In this document: piece by piece, positions 51,886 through 62,895 of the stretch
How positions within the stretch are numbered: position 1 is the stretch's first letter
How the letters are laid out: every line of letters starts with the position of its first letter
DNA from: Petrosia ficiformis
Lineage: Eukaryota > Porifera > Demospongiae > Haplosclerida > Petrosiidae
Assembly: GCA_947044365.1 (NCBI GenBank)
Contig: OX345636.1
Location: forward strand, 3,554,001 to 3,618,000
Direction of reading: 5' to 3'
Length of the DNA: 64,000 bases
Made by a program: the position numbers and the translations under genes
Notes under the pieces: model-generated
Databases searched by the model: none
Told to the model about the DNA's origin: nothing
Seen by the model: only the letters and a program-made list of their open reading frames with translations

Positions 51886-52080
51886 CAACCTGATAAGGTG
51901 AGATTACGAAGAGCAGTTCAGTCAGTTCATGATGGTCTTTCAATAAGAAGAGCAGCAGAAGAATACGGTACAGCCAAATCTACTCTATGATATGTGTCAG
52001 GTAAAGTAGCTAGATGTGGTCGCCACAAGCAACTGATACTCGTTGTAATGCATGGTTAGGATTACAGCATACAGTTACTA
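51886..52080 (+). pseudogene. Left-arm transposase head fragment
   Basis: Plus-strand text SHQPDKVRLRRAVQSVHDGL and IRRAAEEYGTAKSTL is the pipsqueak-type HTH of pogo transposases, followed by a stop and YVSGKVARCGR. Then it joins TDTRCNAWLGLQ, which matches the far C-terminal part of the minus gene (55510-55540). Everything between is deleted. It duplicates the start of the minus-strand gene in the opposite arm. Confidence 0.7.
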
Positions 52081-52155
52081 CACACTCAAAAGGGTGCAGC
52101 TTTTGCAATAAAATTTGCATAATCATTATGTAATTAAGGAATACAAAAAAAGAAA

Positions 52156-52334
52156 TTATTGACATTTATCACAAATGAAGGTGACTGTATTCTTCATCTT
52201 TAGTTTCAGTCCTATGCAAACTTGATGAAACCATCCTTTGCAATGCTCACATTCCACCCACTTGTAAGCTTTGGGATGGTCACACATCTTATCTATGCAA
52301 TTTGTAATACATGTTACAACATCTCGTCCAGTAT
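52156..52334 (-). CDS. PHD-finger exon, C-terminus of the transposase gene
   Basis: Acceptor CTACAG is followed by 179 nt in phase 1 ending at TAA. The peptide contains CITNCIDKMC, then WVECEHCKGWFHQVCIGL and FICDKC, giving the Cys pairs, the W-x-x-C-x-x-C-x-x-W-F-H-x-x-C core and the final C-x-x-C of a PHD finger. PHD fingers read histone H3 tails; in a transposase one could guide chromatin targeting. The first base of its first codon comes from the last repeat exon (52417-52488), and the phase fits. This exon seems intact. Confidence 0.75.
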
Positions 52335-52416
52335 CTGTAGGATATAATAAGAATAATAATTATTATTATAATAAAGTAATTAGCTCTCTCAAAAATATCA
52401 CTAAGAATACCCTTAC

Positions 52417-54315
52417 CTTTTTCATTAGTAGGTTGAGTGCGTGTAGTTGATCTACTGCCTCGTGAACTTAATCCAGTACCAACACCATCTGTACCAATAA
52501 ATAGATTATATACTGCATGGTTCACTATGAGAATATAGTATTATTACCTTTTTCATTAGTAAGTTGAGTGAGTGTAGTTGATCTACTGCCTCGTGAACTT
52601 AATCCAGTACCAACACCATCTATACCAATAAATAGATTATATACTGCATGGTTAACTATGAGAATAGTATTATTACCTATTTCATCAGTAAGTTGAGTGC
52701 GTGTAGTTGATCTACTGCCTCGTGAAGTTCCAACACCATCTATATCTATAAATAGATAATATACTGCATGGTTAACTATGAGACGGTATTATTATTACCT
52801 ATTTCATTAGTAAGTTGAGTGTGTGTAGTTGATCTACTGCTTTGTGAAGTTAATCCAGTCCAAACACCATCTATACCAATAAATAGATTATATAGTGCAT
52901 GGTTAACTATGAGAATAGTATTATTACCTATTTCATTAGTAAGTTGAGTGCGTGTAGTTGATCTACTGCCTCGTGAAGTTAATCCAGTACCAACACCATC
53001 TAGACCAATAAATAGATTATATACTGCATGGTTAACTATGAGAATAGTATTATTACCTATTTCATCAGTAAGTTGAGTGCGTGTAGTTGATCTACTGCCT
53101 CGTGAAGTTCCAACACCATCTATATCTATAAATAGATTATATACTGCATGGTTAACTATGAGAATAGTATTATTACCTATTTCATTAGTAAGTTGAGTGC
53201 GTGTAGTTGATCTACTGCCTCGTGAAGTTAAGCCAGTACCAACACCATCTATACCAATAAATAGATTATATACTGCATGGTTAACTATGAGAATAGTATT
53301 ATTACCTATTTCATTAGTAAGTTGAGTGCGTGTAGTTGATCTACTGCCTCGTGAAGTTAAGCCAGTACCAACACCATCTATACCAATAAATAGATTATAT
53401 ACTGCATGGTTAACTATGAGAATAGTATTATTACCTATTTCATTAGTAAGTTGAGTGCGTGTAGTTGATCTACTGCCTCGTGAAGTTAAGCCAGTACCAA
53501 CACCATCTATACCAATAAATAGATTATATATATGTGACCGTCTACGCGAAAACCAGGCATAAGTGACAAAATTTCAGAATTGATTTTTTGTCTTGCCTGA
53601 ACAGAGTATTAAATTAGCTGTAGAATGATATATTATACATCCCAATCATGTAAAAGATAAAGCTACAGTGACCGATTTAACCATGGCAGTCACAAATACT
53701 TTATTTGGAGAAAAACGCTATTAAATGAATTTTTTAACCATTAAAATTAATGAATAGCAATTTATTTAGCAGTGGCTAGCGAAGTACAGAGAGGTCTCTA
53801 AGACTTGCTAAAGGTGTCAGAAGACTGGTAAACATTGGTGAAGCTTTTTATGTAATAAAATAGTGATCGCCCAAATAATTTAGAACTGTCTACTTTCGAT
53901 CATATCTCCAAATTATAATTTGTCACTTATGCCTGGTTTTCGCGTAGACTGTCACATATACTGCATGGTTAACTATGAGAATAGTATTATTACCTATTTC
54001 ATTAGTAAGTTGAGTGCGTGTAGTTGATCTACTGCCTCGTGAAGTTAATCCAGTACCAACACCATCTATACTGATTATGTACTGCATGGTTAACTATGAG
54101 AATAGTATTATTACCTATTTCATTAGTAAGTTCAGTGTGTGTAGTTGATCTACTGCCTCGTGAAGTTGATCCAGTACCAACACCATCTATACCAATAAAT
54201 AGATTATATACTGCATGGTTAACTATGAGAATAGTTTTATTACCTATTTCATTAGTAAGTTGAGTGTGTGTAGTTGATCTACTGCCTCGTGAAGTTAATC
54301 CAGTACCAACACCAG
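52417..54315 (-). CDS. Twelve-copy tandem exon array (24-residue repeat)
   Basis: Exons are at 52417-52488, 52548-52619, 52677-52739, 52799-52870, 52928-52999, 53057-53119, 53177-53248, 53306-53377, 53435-53506, 53994-54065, 54115-54186 and 54244-54315. Ten are 72 nt and two are 63 nt (the same in-frame 9-nt loss). Each is bounded by AG and GT and lies in phase 1, so each adds 24 or 21 residues. The unit starts DGVGTGLTSRG and ends RTQLTNEI: Gly, Ser, Thr and Arg rich, predicted disordered. Introns are mostly 57 nt and nearly identical, reading GTAATAATACTATTCTCATA to TTGGTATAG. No unit carries a frameshift. One intron was enlarged to 487 nt by the MITE at 53533-53956. The array links the coiled coil to the PHD finger. 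Confidence 0.7.
53533..53956. mobile_element. 424-bp MITE inside an array intron, TGTGACCG ends
   Basis: Near-perfect inverted ends, TGTGACCGTCTACGCGAAAA and TTTTCGCGTAGACTGTCACA, with TA repeats on both flanks. It sits within the TATATA segment of the intron between repeat exons 9 and 10, counting from the plus-strand left. The ends resemble those of the 6571-7727 element. Confidence 0.85.
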
Positions 54316-55127
54316 CTACACCAATAGAAAAACTTATATTCAGTTAAACCCTGAGAATATTAGTGCTGCCATATTTAATATCACCATACAATACAAAATA
54401 ATTGTTATATCTAGTTGTATGTTTAACAGCAAGTTTTAAGCGAAGAGGATAAAAAATAACATCATAATCGCAGTTTGTGGTCAAAACTTAATTATTATTT
54501 ATATCAATGAATAATTATATTGTAACATGATATATCATAATGTAAACAGCCAAGACATACAATATAAAATTTTTTATATCGTGGCAGCACTAGAGAACAG
54601 TGCTATTTAAATAATCTGAGTAACTGGAGTATGTGCACTGCAAAAATTAAATTGTTAAAATAACCAATTTATCGGTTAGTACAGTTGCAAGGAATAGCAT
54701 AACTTTCAATGTAGTGGTCATACAGGTTATTGTGGCTATTTGCATGATGTTACTATGACATTATGTGTACCAAGTATAAAAATGTACACTAGAATAAATC
54801 ATATTTTTGCAGGTTACAAACTCTTTGTTGGCCGAAACTGCCCAATACAATTAGTACATTAAGTACATTATTTATGAGTAGACAGCACCTTAAAATTGTA
54901 ATACATCAACTAATTGATTTATAATTAGTACAAAGTAGCTATGGCATCAGCATGTGTGAATCCATAACAATCTGAATAACTGACTAATTGTTAAATCCTT
55001 GCAACTGTACTAACTAACAAAATAGTTATTTTAACAATTTTGTTTTGCAGTGTGAAGATCTACATACACTCAACTTACAAGTGATGTGATAGTGAATATG
55101 CACATCACAAACACCTTGAATACTAAC
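54316..55127 (-). other. Intron with MITE copy 4
   Basis: An 812-nt intron between the coiled-coil exon and the first repeat exon. A complete CACTGCAAAA MITE fills 54636-55052 (417 bp). The remainder is AT-rich with no exon. Confidence 0.65.
54636..55052. mobile_element. MITE, copy 4 of CACTGCAAAA family
   Basis: Begins CACTGCAAAAATTAAATTGT and ends TTTTGTTTTGCAGTG. Subterminal inverted TTAGTACAGTTGCAAGGA and TCCTTGCAACTGTACTAA are present. Confidence 0.82.
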
Positions 55128-55915
55128 CTTGTAATAGTAGTTTCTGTTGATTCTCTACCTTCTCTTTCTGTTTATTTATCTTCTGCTGCTGTTCTTCAAT
55201 CCTTTTCAGTTGTGCCTCAATCTTTCGTCGGTGTTGGTCTTTCCTTTCTTTCTCCTTCTCTTCTCGCTTTCTTTCTCTTTCCATTTTGTTTAGCTCTTTT
55301 CTTTTAGTTTCAGCAAGTATTTCATTTTCTTTTTCTTTTAATTTCTTCCGATTCGCTTCACTTGTGATTACCTTAGCAGATGAGGTAGGATTAGTTTATA
55401 CGAGATACTTGTTTGTCCAATATTTTAGCCAATGTTCCAGTTGGTTTGAGTAGATTGACAGGTTGATCTCCATTGGTGTCCAGCTGTTGTTGAGTGGTAA
55501 CTGTCTGTAATCTTAACCAGGCATTATAACGGGTATCAGTTTCAATATCATAACCTTCCTCTTGTCTTCTCATATACTTGGCTTCTTCATCAGCAGTAAA
55601 TACAAACTCATCTTCGTTTAGTGAGTTGTCATCATTATTCTTCTGTGGTGACAGTTGTGAGTCATAATAAGATACATCAGAACATGACATCCTACTTGAT
55701 GATTGTAATTTCCATTGTTCAAAAGGACTAGAAACACTTGAAGGTGATAGTGTGTTATGAATAGAGTGCATTTGAGAATGGCCAAGGGCAGAAGATGGAG
55801 TAGACTGATAAATGTGGACATGAAAATGAGACTGGGGTTGAGGTGTCTGAAGTGGCTGCAGAAATGGGATGTGTTGAGATATTACAGGGGAACTCTCATC
55901 CTCAGCTGGGAGCAA
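55128..55915 (-). CDS. Transposase C-terminal tail with coiled coil
   Basis: From 55915 downward the frame reads SSPVISQHIPFLQPLQ, a Ser/Pro/Gln-rich stretch, then NEDEFVFTADEEAKYMRRQE and YNAWLRLQTV, as in tails of Tigger-type transposases. A TAA stands at 55391-55393. Beyond it, one frame over, AKVITSEANRKKLKEKENEI is followed by a Lys/Glu/Arg coiled coil to the donor at 55127. Two readings are possible: a 1-nt frameshift, or a 37-nt intron starting GTATCTCG and ending CTAAG, which would join the frames in phase 0 and has an ACTAAT branch-like site. The exon leaves one base and matches the repeat array in phase. Confidence 0.6.
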
Positions 55916-56024
55916 TTTTGTTTTGTCAAGAGGATAAATACAAGTGTTACGAAATCATGAAATTACATTCAAAGATGTCATAGCTTTCAGCCATGCCTTG
56001 CCAAATATTGCGGAGAAAGAAAGC

Positions 56025-56491
56025 TTAGAAACAACTTTTCCAGGGTTTTTTTAACAAGAAAGCATAACATTCTTCCCTCCATGCTTGTTTAAGGGGTGAA
56101 AAGGCACCTTTATCTAATGGTTGGGTACGGTGTGTACTGTTGGGAGGGAGACACATTACTACAACCTTCTCATTTGCTGCTCTATGTATAAAATCAGGTG
56201 TAAAATGAGATGAATGACCATCCATTAATAGTAACAAAGGAGAGCTGGTGGGGCATAATTCAAGAAATGAAAAGTAAACCAATCAGAAAAAATTTCTTTG
56301 TTGATCCACCCACTCTCTGATAAACCATACATGGTTCCTGGAACTTCCCCTACATCCATTCCATCTTGTAATGTTTGGGCGTATTCTTCTGCTGCTCTTC
56401 TTATTGAAAGACCATCATGAACTGACTGAACTGCTCTTCGTAATCTCACCTTATCAGGTTGGTGAGACTGTAAATAACTTCGCTGTGTCAT
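56025..56491 (-). pseudogene. pogo/Tigger transposase, HTH and DDE half, deleted
   Basis: ATG near 56491 starts MTQRSYLQSHQPDKVRLRR and AVQSVHDGLSIRRAAEEYA, the pipsqueak HTH that binds the terminal repeats. Then GMDVGEVPGTMYGLSESGWI belongs to the late part of the DDE domain, so the rest of the DNA-binding region and the first catalytic Asp have been removed by an internal deletion at about 56380. A 1-nt frame change near 56235-56280 precedes LLLLMDGHSSHF (second catalytic Asp) and THRTQPLDKGAFSPLK. The remnant cannot catalyse transposition. DNA binding by the HTH alone, with the downstream tail, is conceivable only if the frame change is an error or is spliced around. Confidence 0.75.
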
Positions 56492-57041
56492 GATGATGCT
56501 GTAAACAACAATTAAAGATAAGCTTTATTAAAAAAAATTACTAACTTTACTTTTCCATTACCTTTTATGCATAAATTAGCAACTGAGAGTGAGAGTTAAC
56601 TGGCTAAGGTCCAGAAACGATCTTTCACTTGCTGTGACAATGCTGTGTGCTGTCAAAATTTACTACCGTAATTGTCCGTTTAATGGGCAGTATACTCGAG
56701 AGTTTTTATCTATACCATAGTTTGTCATATCGTGGTCAGATATACCTGAAACTTACCACAGGTGTAGTTTGCAATCTTGGAAAACTATGCTAGTTAGATT
56801 TGCGACACTTCTTTTGCTGTGTTTTGAGTGGTAAATACTGTCCGTTCAAAGGTACTACCCGTTCGAGTAAATATTTACCCAAAATATTTACTCATTTTCT
56901 CCAGCCTCTAGTATCGAGACTGTACCTGCAATCTGGGTGAATTTTGCATATCCTGTGCTTAAAAGCCTTCATATCCATAACATCTTTAGATCTGGAGATA
57001 CAGTGTCCGATATAAGGGCGCGTCCGTTTATTCCTTTACCC

Positions 57042-59061
57042 TACGTTTGCGCAAAATGATATATTTTTATTAATACATATAACAAAATGCAGTTTCTTTA
57101 TCGTGCAGTAATGAATATAATGTGTCATACACTCTCTTTTTATATACTGTTACGTGTATATTGTATAACCCAATTTATTTATTTTTCTAAGTCAATACAG
57201 ATTCATTTTGTGTTCATAATATTATTTTTGTATTTTATCTAGTGAAGGAGTGACAAGTAAAAAACTGACTAGTAAAAGACTAAGGAAGCAATCTACAAGA
57301 TACATAAGCGTCATAAAGGTACACATAATATATACATATACAAAGATCTTTAACTCACCATTTCCAGTTCTCAAGACTGGGCATTCAGTGTTCCATTTTA
57401 CTGCACATTTTCTAAGCCATTGTGGCTGGTTATTTTTAAGCCATGGTGGCTGATTGTTATTGTTATTTTGCTAAGCCAAAGTGGCTTCTAAGCCCTTTAT
57501 AGCTGTGCTTAATGAAACCATTGTGGCTGCTTGTTTGTTTGTTTGTTGTGTGTGTTTGTCTATCTCTATTGCTAGCATGCTAGGCATATGAATTTCCATG
57601 TATTAATACACGAAGCACAGTACTTGTGTACATGTGCTTGTGTGTATAATTGTATATACGTGTACTTATCTGGTAATCACATTCTGTTTGTGTACATGTA
57701 CTTGTAGAGCAGTGCATATATTGCATTTCTTTCAAGTTTTAATTAGGGCTGGAACGGGCACCCGGTTATCTGGATAATTATCTGTTTAATTAAGCATCTG
57801 GATCAGTTTGTTTGTATCCGGATACTCGTTTAATATTTGCGCATGCCCAGAAACTGAACAGGTGAAATTGTAACTGCAATAAAATGGCTGAAGATAATTT
57901 TCTTTCCTTGTTACGGGTTGTTTATGCTTGTAAAGCATACAACGAGCAGTAAAAACAGTGTTGTGATAAACATCTATGGGAGCTAAGTACTGGAAAACTG
58001 TAAGCTAATACATCACAAAAAATAAGCTATCATTTTTTTGTGATTGTTGCGGAGATAATCATCCATTAAAGCAGACGGAAATCCAGATATATACTAAAAA
58101 ACAGGATTCGTTCTAGCCTGAGCTTTAATGTGAATATTGTTAATTGCACACGTAGTAATCAATTAGGGGCAAGTCCTGAATTGATTATGCTTGATACGTT
58201 TTTTTTGCAGTTTAACTGAAACAAACTTGTTGTTAGTTGGTTTGCAGTGCTCGAAATAACATCCGACGATTGGCAATTATCTAGACCTTTTGGCTCTTTG
58301 ACTGGACATTATCTGATCAATAATACAAAAAGTACGAATAGTAACCTCACACCAAGAAAATTATTAAATAGTCATAGCAGTCAACACTTAGTAGGTTACT
58401 TCTATATCTCATAAGCTATAAATGGGTACAGTGCTGTGTTTCTGGACAAAATTCTTGTGTACTACTGTTTTGTCCAGATGTTTCTGCTGGACACTTAAAA
58501 AAACTATTTCTAGCGATGAGTTTGTCATTATTATTAAGGAAATAAATGTAACCACTGAAGCATGATTTTGGTAGCTATGGCTTGCCTTATGTGTAACTAA
58601 GTCTGTGCTTCTTAAATTCTGACCGTTATAATGGATGAGTAAATATGTAGGAGTTGCCTTCCAAAAGCTCGCCTTGCTGTGACCCTGCTTATAATGAACA
58701 TAATGTTTCCATCTATGGCTTTGTTAACAAATCTTGTTTCCAGTAAAGTAAGTTAAAACGTTGAGTCTTATAAATGAGAGTTATAAAGCTGAAAGTTACT
58801 GAACTGATGCTTGACCCACAAATTTTTGCTTGAAGCAAACAAAACAAGATAGAGATGTGAACCTGACACAATATATATATATCCAGTTAATCAATAACTG
58901 ACAATTAACAAAACTGTAATTAAATGATTGCACATACCCAGAAATTACAATATAGAAACTGATGTCATGACACGAAACTCGGTATACTATGGAGTAAACA
59001 GACTGTGAAGTTAATTGTCATAGCAACATACTTAAAATTTGTATGTTTAATAAACAAATAA
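57042..59061 (+). repeat. Segmental duplication, copy B, right part
   Basis: Resumes the match to copy A at TTTGCGCAAAATGATATATT (compare 27050) and runs to about 58880, with unique inserts at 57330-57600 and 57740-58120. The 57740-58120 insert includes a GC-richer patch with GGATAATTATCTGTTTAATT and CATCTGGATCAGTTTG, repeat-like and unidentified. No gene is supported. Confidence 0.7.
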
Positions 59062-59241
59062 TTATTCTATTATTGTAAATCGTTGGTGTATTTCATGTTT
59101 TTTTGATAATTCTTCCTCCACTCTTGCCTCTACCTTCTCAGTTAACTCAGCAGCAGGTGGAAATTTACTTTGAAAAATATACATCAAACAGGAGCTTTCT
59201 TCGTCAAAATATCTGACTTCTGTTGTCCAATAGACCTCCAT
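59062..59241 (-). CDS. Candidate small protein or exon
   Basis: ATG opens 59 codons: MEVYWTTEVRYFDEESSCLM, then a helix AAELTEKVEARVEEELSKKH and TAA. Composition is protein-like with low AT codon bias. The frame just upstream on the same strand (59274-59462, LDVLICLNEVHQTLRVTVYL, TVTDEIKLEESCNMLQQC) also looks coding, but no splice junction joining the two was found. Function unknown. Confidence 0.4.
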   Translation of the reverse strand: MEVYWTTEVRYFDEESSCLMYIFQSKFPPAAELTEKVEARVEEELSKKHEIHQRFTIIE

Positions 59242-59825
59242 ATTTGAAGCTTTTAATATAAAGTACTACCAGACTAACTTCCACACTGCTGTAGCATGTT
59301 ACAAGATTCTTCTAACTTAATCTCGTCAGTAACAGTGGATCTATCACAGAAACGAAGTATCTTCAAGATGTTTTTACTTTCAAACAAGTAAACAGTGACT
59401 CTTAAAGTTTGATGTACTTCATTTAAGCAAATCAAGACATCTAGTAGTATTTTGTACAGCACTAACAGCAGTAGAACAATAAAAATTCATTGTTGAAATT
59501 TTAATTACTTGTCGGTGTGGTCAATTAAAATTACAAATCTTAGCTGAACTACATCCTTTCAAGGAAAAATGTAATGCATTTTCTGCTTTGTGATGCCGGA
59601 TCTTATCATATAAAAAGAAAACTAAGTTATTATACTGGGCTATCTGACGTGTACATCTTGAAATTTCTTTCTAAAATTTTTTGCATGGATTTCAAGAAAG
59701 CAAAAATTTGAATTTTTTTTGTTAGCTAATACATTTTCAATGAAGGTAGTCGAAAAAAATGTTGTTTTCAAAAATTGCCATTAGGAAAGTAGAGAAATGG
59801 AATAGAAATCGTGGTATTAATATAG

Positions 59826-60164
59826 TAGTCTCGCATAGCCAGCCCTTCCCTCTAACGAAGCGACGGTCTGGTGTATAACCATTCACTCACTTGTTCAGCT
59901 TTGCACCCTATTTCCAGTAAAATTCCATTGGTGGGACAGGCAATTTTCAAGTGGATGGACGTGCTATATGGCTCGTTCATAAACCCAGTGATAGTGGAGG
60001 GATGATACTTTTGTGTGTCCATATAGCACGCCCATCCACTTGAAACTTGTCCATCCTACTACTTGAATTGCACCGGATGTAGGGTGCAAAGCTTAACGAG
60101 TGTATGAATGGTTATCCACCAGCCCCTCGCTTCGTTAGAGGGAGGGGCTGGCTATGTGAGACTA
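59826..60164. mobile_element. Foldback element with long inverted arms
   Basis: A 339-bp unit whose halves are near-inverse copies: TAGTCTCGCATAGCCAGCCC at the left and GGGCTGGCTATGTGAGACTA at the right, with arms of about 150 bp including GGATGGACGTGCTATATG and its inverse. TAATATAG flanks both sides, a likely 8-bp target duplication. Non-coding and notably GC-richer than its surroundings. Confidence 0.8.
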
Positions 60165-61290
60165 GTAATATAGTGTATACATGTCTCCTATGCTGCAGAC
60201 GTACACATCTTGGGATTTCCTTGCTGGTTAAGAGCAATAAACTGCTGTTTCAAAATCTCCATGGAACACTATACTAAAGTCATTCGCTAATAATACGGGA
60301 AGATTACTGACGAAAATTGTCCATGTCAAGCAATTTCTTCACATGCAATCATCAATATTACATGAATTGTTCCACTACCAACAGCAACCTTCTGCCTACA
60401 ATGTTTACAGAATGCACAATCTTCCTTATGTAATCATCCATCCCTGTTTTGTTAAAGCCAAAAAACCTGGTTAACTGAGCCGTTTCACTTAAAATTTAGG
60501 TTACTTCTAAATTTTAGAATAACTGGTTAATTAGGTGGGTGTGTACTTGTAATTAATATAGCCATGGGAACAATAAGAAAATGAAGAAGAGGTCTAATGA
60601 TCATTCTCCCACATCCATTTGAAGGTATCAAATAGATGCGGGAGAATGATCATTAGACCTCTTCTTCATTTTCTTATTGTTAACCAGGTTTTTTAAAACT
60701 GGTCACAGTTCTAAAACAAGCCCAGTTTAAGGGACTTAATATATGTGTTAAAACACTTTAGATTTAGTGTGAGTGTGTGTGTTAGATATCATTAAACTAA
60801 AAGAATGTACATAAGTCAGTGAAGTAGGGTGTGGTTATGTAATTAATCAGAGGTTTGATTTTATGCATGCTTAGACTTTTCCTTGGGAAAACACTGACTA
60901 GAGGGCATAACAAAGGATCGACAAAACTGTCTTAAATATTGTTTGTAAAGGAGTTAAATATGTAATTAGTAACTAAGACATAATTGCTTTGTGATGACCA
61001 ATAATAACCTTCTCATCTGAAACCCAACAACAATTATTATATAGTGTAACTAAACCATAAGCTTCAAAAACTTTAAACTATATAGTATAACACAAAACTG
61101 TCCCATAGCAACAATACATTTTAACAAATATTTTGAGCTCTCTGAATCATCAAAAAGCATGATTTCAATTCACTGTGGGATTGCTATGGACAGACCAATC
61201 AGAATTGATACACCACCCATACAAAATACATATAAATTAAATTAGAATTTCCATGCACATGTAAAAGAAATTCCAAGGTGAGAAACAAGT
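60165..61290. other. Non-coding with a 50-bp-arm hairpin
   Basis: The hairpin 60569-60681 has near-perfect arms beginning AACAATAAGAAAATGAAGAA and a short loop. Sequence around 60355-60440 matches 28950-29040 of duplication copy A. Otherwise empty. Confidence 0.5.
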
Positions 61291-61382
61291 ATGCCACCAG
61301 AAGGAAGCAAGAAAAAATATGTTCAACTGTCTAATGTAAGAGACAGCAATATGAGCAAGCATGATGATGAAGTGTACATTAG
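61291..61382 (+). CDS. Candidate first exon
   Basis: ATG opens MPPEGSKKKYVQLSNVRDSN and MSKHDDEVYIR, ending at AG|GTAAAC. Basic-then-acidic composition is protein-like. No following exon was recognised, so the gene is not identified. Confidence 0.35.
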
Positions 61383-62399
61383 GTAAACAGAAGCAATGAA
61401 ACCATTGTTTTCAGACATACATGTACACATGTGTTGCATTACTAAACCAATACTAATTTCGTAGATATTTTTTATCATGTTGGTAAATTCAATTGTGAGA
61501 TATATTGAGCTTTAATAACATGATAATTCTAAAAAAAAAGAACGTTTTAACCTGAAGGCCTTCTTCAGCTGTAAAACTGAAAATGACACATGGTTTATAT
61601 ACACTTAGTGTATATAAACTATTGGTGTGGAGTACAAAGTTGAAACATTACTACTCAACTCAACAGTAATGTAAACAGACATGCATGAACTTCTGCTTCA
61701 TATAGTTCCCTGTCAGTCCACACAATTTGGTAAATGGATGATAACTCTGCTTTACTTGACTCTCCAAGCTTTTTGGAGTGGAATACTAATTGAACTATCC
61801 TCCATGAAACGTGCAACATCATATTTTGGAGCTTCTATAACAATAATTATAATTAATATAGTAATTATTATAATTACTAGTATTTGTTATACAAGGCTCA
61901 TCTTCAGAACATTTAAAACATAAAGTCATATCTGCAGTCAATCCAAATTAGACAAAATGAGATAACTACAGTAGTAAGCATAATAATGACTGAGAAAGAC
62001 CTTCTGATCTGAGATGTTTGGAGAAAGCTCAGGTGATGACATTCCCACCCACTCAATTATGTAATTGGGTATCCATTGCCAATATATCTTTTAAATTATG
62101 TCATTCACTCACATGAGTGGGTAAGGATGCCCCAAGTTATTTATCTTGCACTAAACATTTTTATGACCCGTAGGGCCATCCCTATTATTGCATTTCCACA
62201 GGTTCCATGTATGTTTATATATATATATATAGTTATATATATATATTTGTGGCCAAGGGGAATCCAGGAAGAATGAGTAGGCTTAAAGAAAATGGCATTG
62301 ACATACCAATCTTTATGTTATTTAGCTGTAAGTGTTTGTTTAATAGAAGTCTTGATAAAGTAGGGGGACTTAGATACCCGTAGTTTTCCTTGTGTGTGC
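61383..62399. other. Non-coding
   Basis: Contains a palindrome GTTTATATACACTTAGTGTA around 61590 and a TATATA tract near 62215-62250. The 80-residue frame at 61681-61923 is hydrophobic and unsupported. Confidence 0.45.
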
Positions 62400-62895
62400 T
62401 TGTCTTCCTAGTCATCTGGTTCCTCTACTTTCATAGATCAACTTTAGCAACAGCTTCCTTGTCTGAAAGTTGCTCCCCTGGTCGGTTAGGATTTCTTGTG
62501 GAACTCCAACTCTGGTAAAGACTCCAATGAGTTGTTCAGCTATATGTTTGGCATCTATAGTACGTAGTGAAATAGCCTCAGGATAATGAGTGTCGTAATC
62601 ACACAACACCAGTATGTATCTGTTTCCTCTCCGGCTTCTGGAAAGTGGTCATACAATATCCATAGCTATCAAAGAAAAGGGTACTGAGATTACTGGTATT
62701 GGAATTAGAGTGGCTCGTCTTACTTCATGATGAGTTGTCTTTTGGCAAGTCACACAATTCGGCAGAAGTTTTCAATATCTCTAAATACCGTAGGCCGGTA
62801 TAAAATCAGCCTAAATCTCTTTGTCTCGTTTTCTCCTTACCAAGTGTCTGGCAGTAAGAACGTCATGAGAAAGCTCTATCACAATTTGTCGGCAC
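62400..62895 (-). pseudogene. Gypsy integrase fragment
   Basis: Minus-strand text includes AHDVLTARHLVRRKRDKEI, a C-x-x-C region (LLPNCVTCQKTTHHE), then FSLIAMDIV with a stop, and ILVLCDYDTHYPEAISLRTI and GVPQEILTDQGSNF. These are the zinc region and the first two catalytic Asp blocks of a Ty3/gypsy integrase. Several stops are present and both ends are lost, the right one at a TA tract. It is a different lineage from the 44-48 kb element. Confidence 0.8.

Larger units (their letters stand above)
51273..57041 (-). mobile_element. 5.77-kb composite pogo/Tigger-type element
   Basis: The element is bounded by TA on both sides (51271-51272, 57042-57043), and copy A of the surrounding duplication shows the unoccupied site at 27045. 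Both ends start with GGTAAAG then GAATAAACGGACGCGCCC, and the inverted arms are very long: 51273-51966 and 56381-57041. Each arm includes an HTH-coding head. The left arm (plus strand) then jumps to a short piece like NAWLRLQ (about 52035-52080). The right arm leads the minus-strand transposase gene that ends in the PHD exon at 52156. Two oppositely oriented, internally deleted copies thus appear fused in one mobilised unit. Confidence 0.75.

Noticed and set aside
52289..54350. CRISPR-like array
   Set aside because: Units are contiguous ~129-bp tandem repeats without unique spacers, in eukaryotic DNA; they read as exon plus intron.
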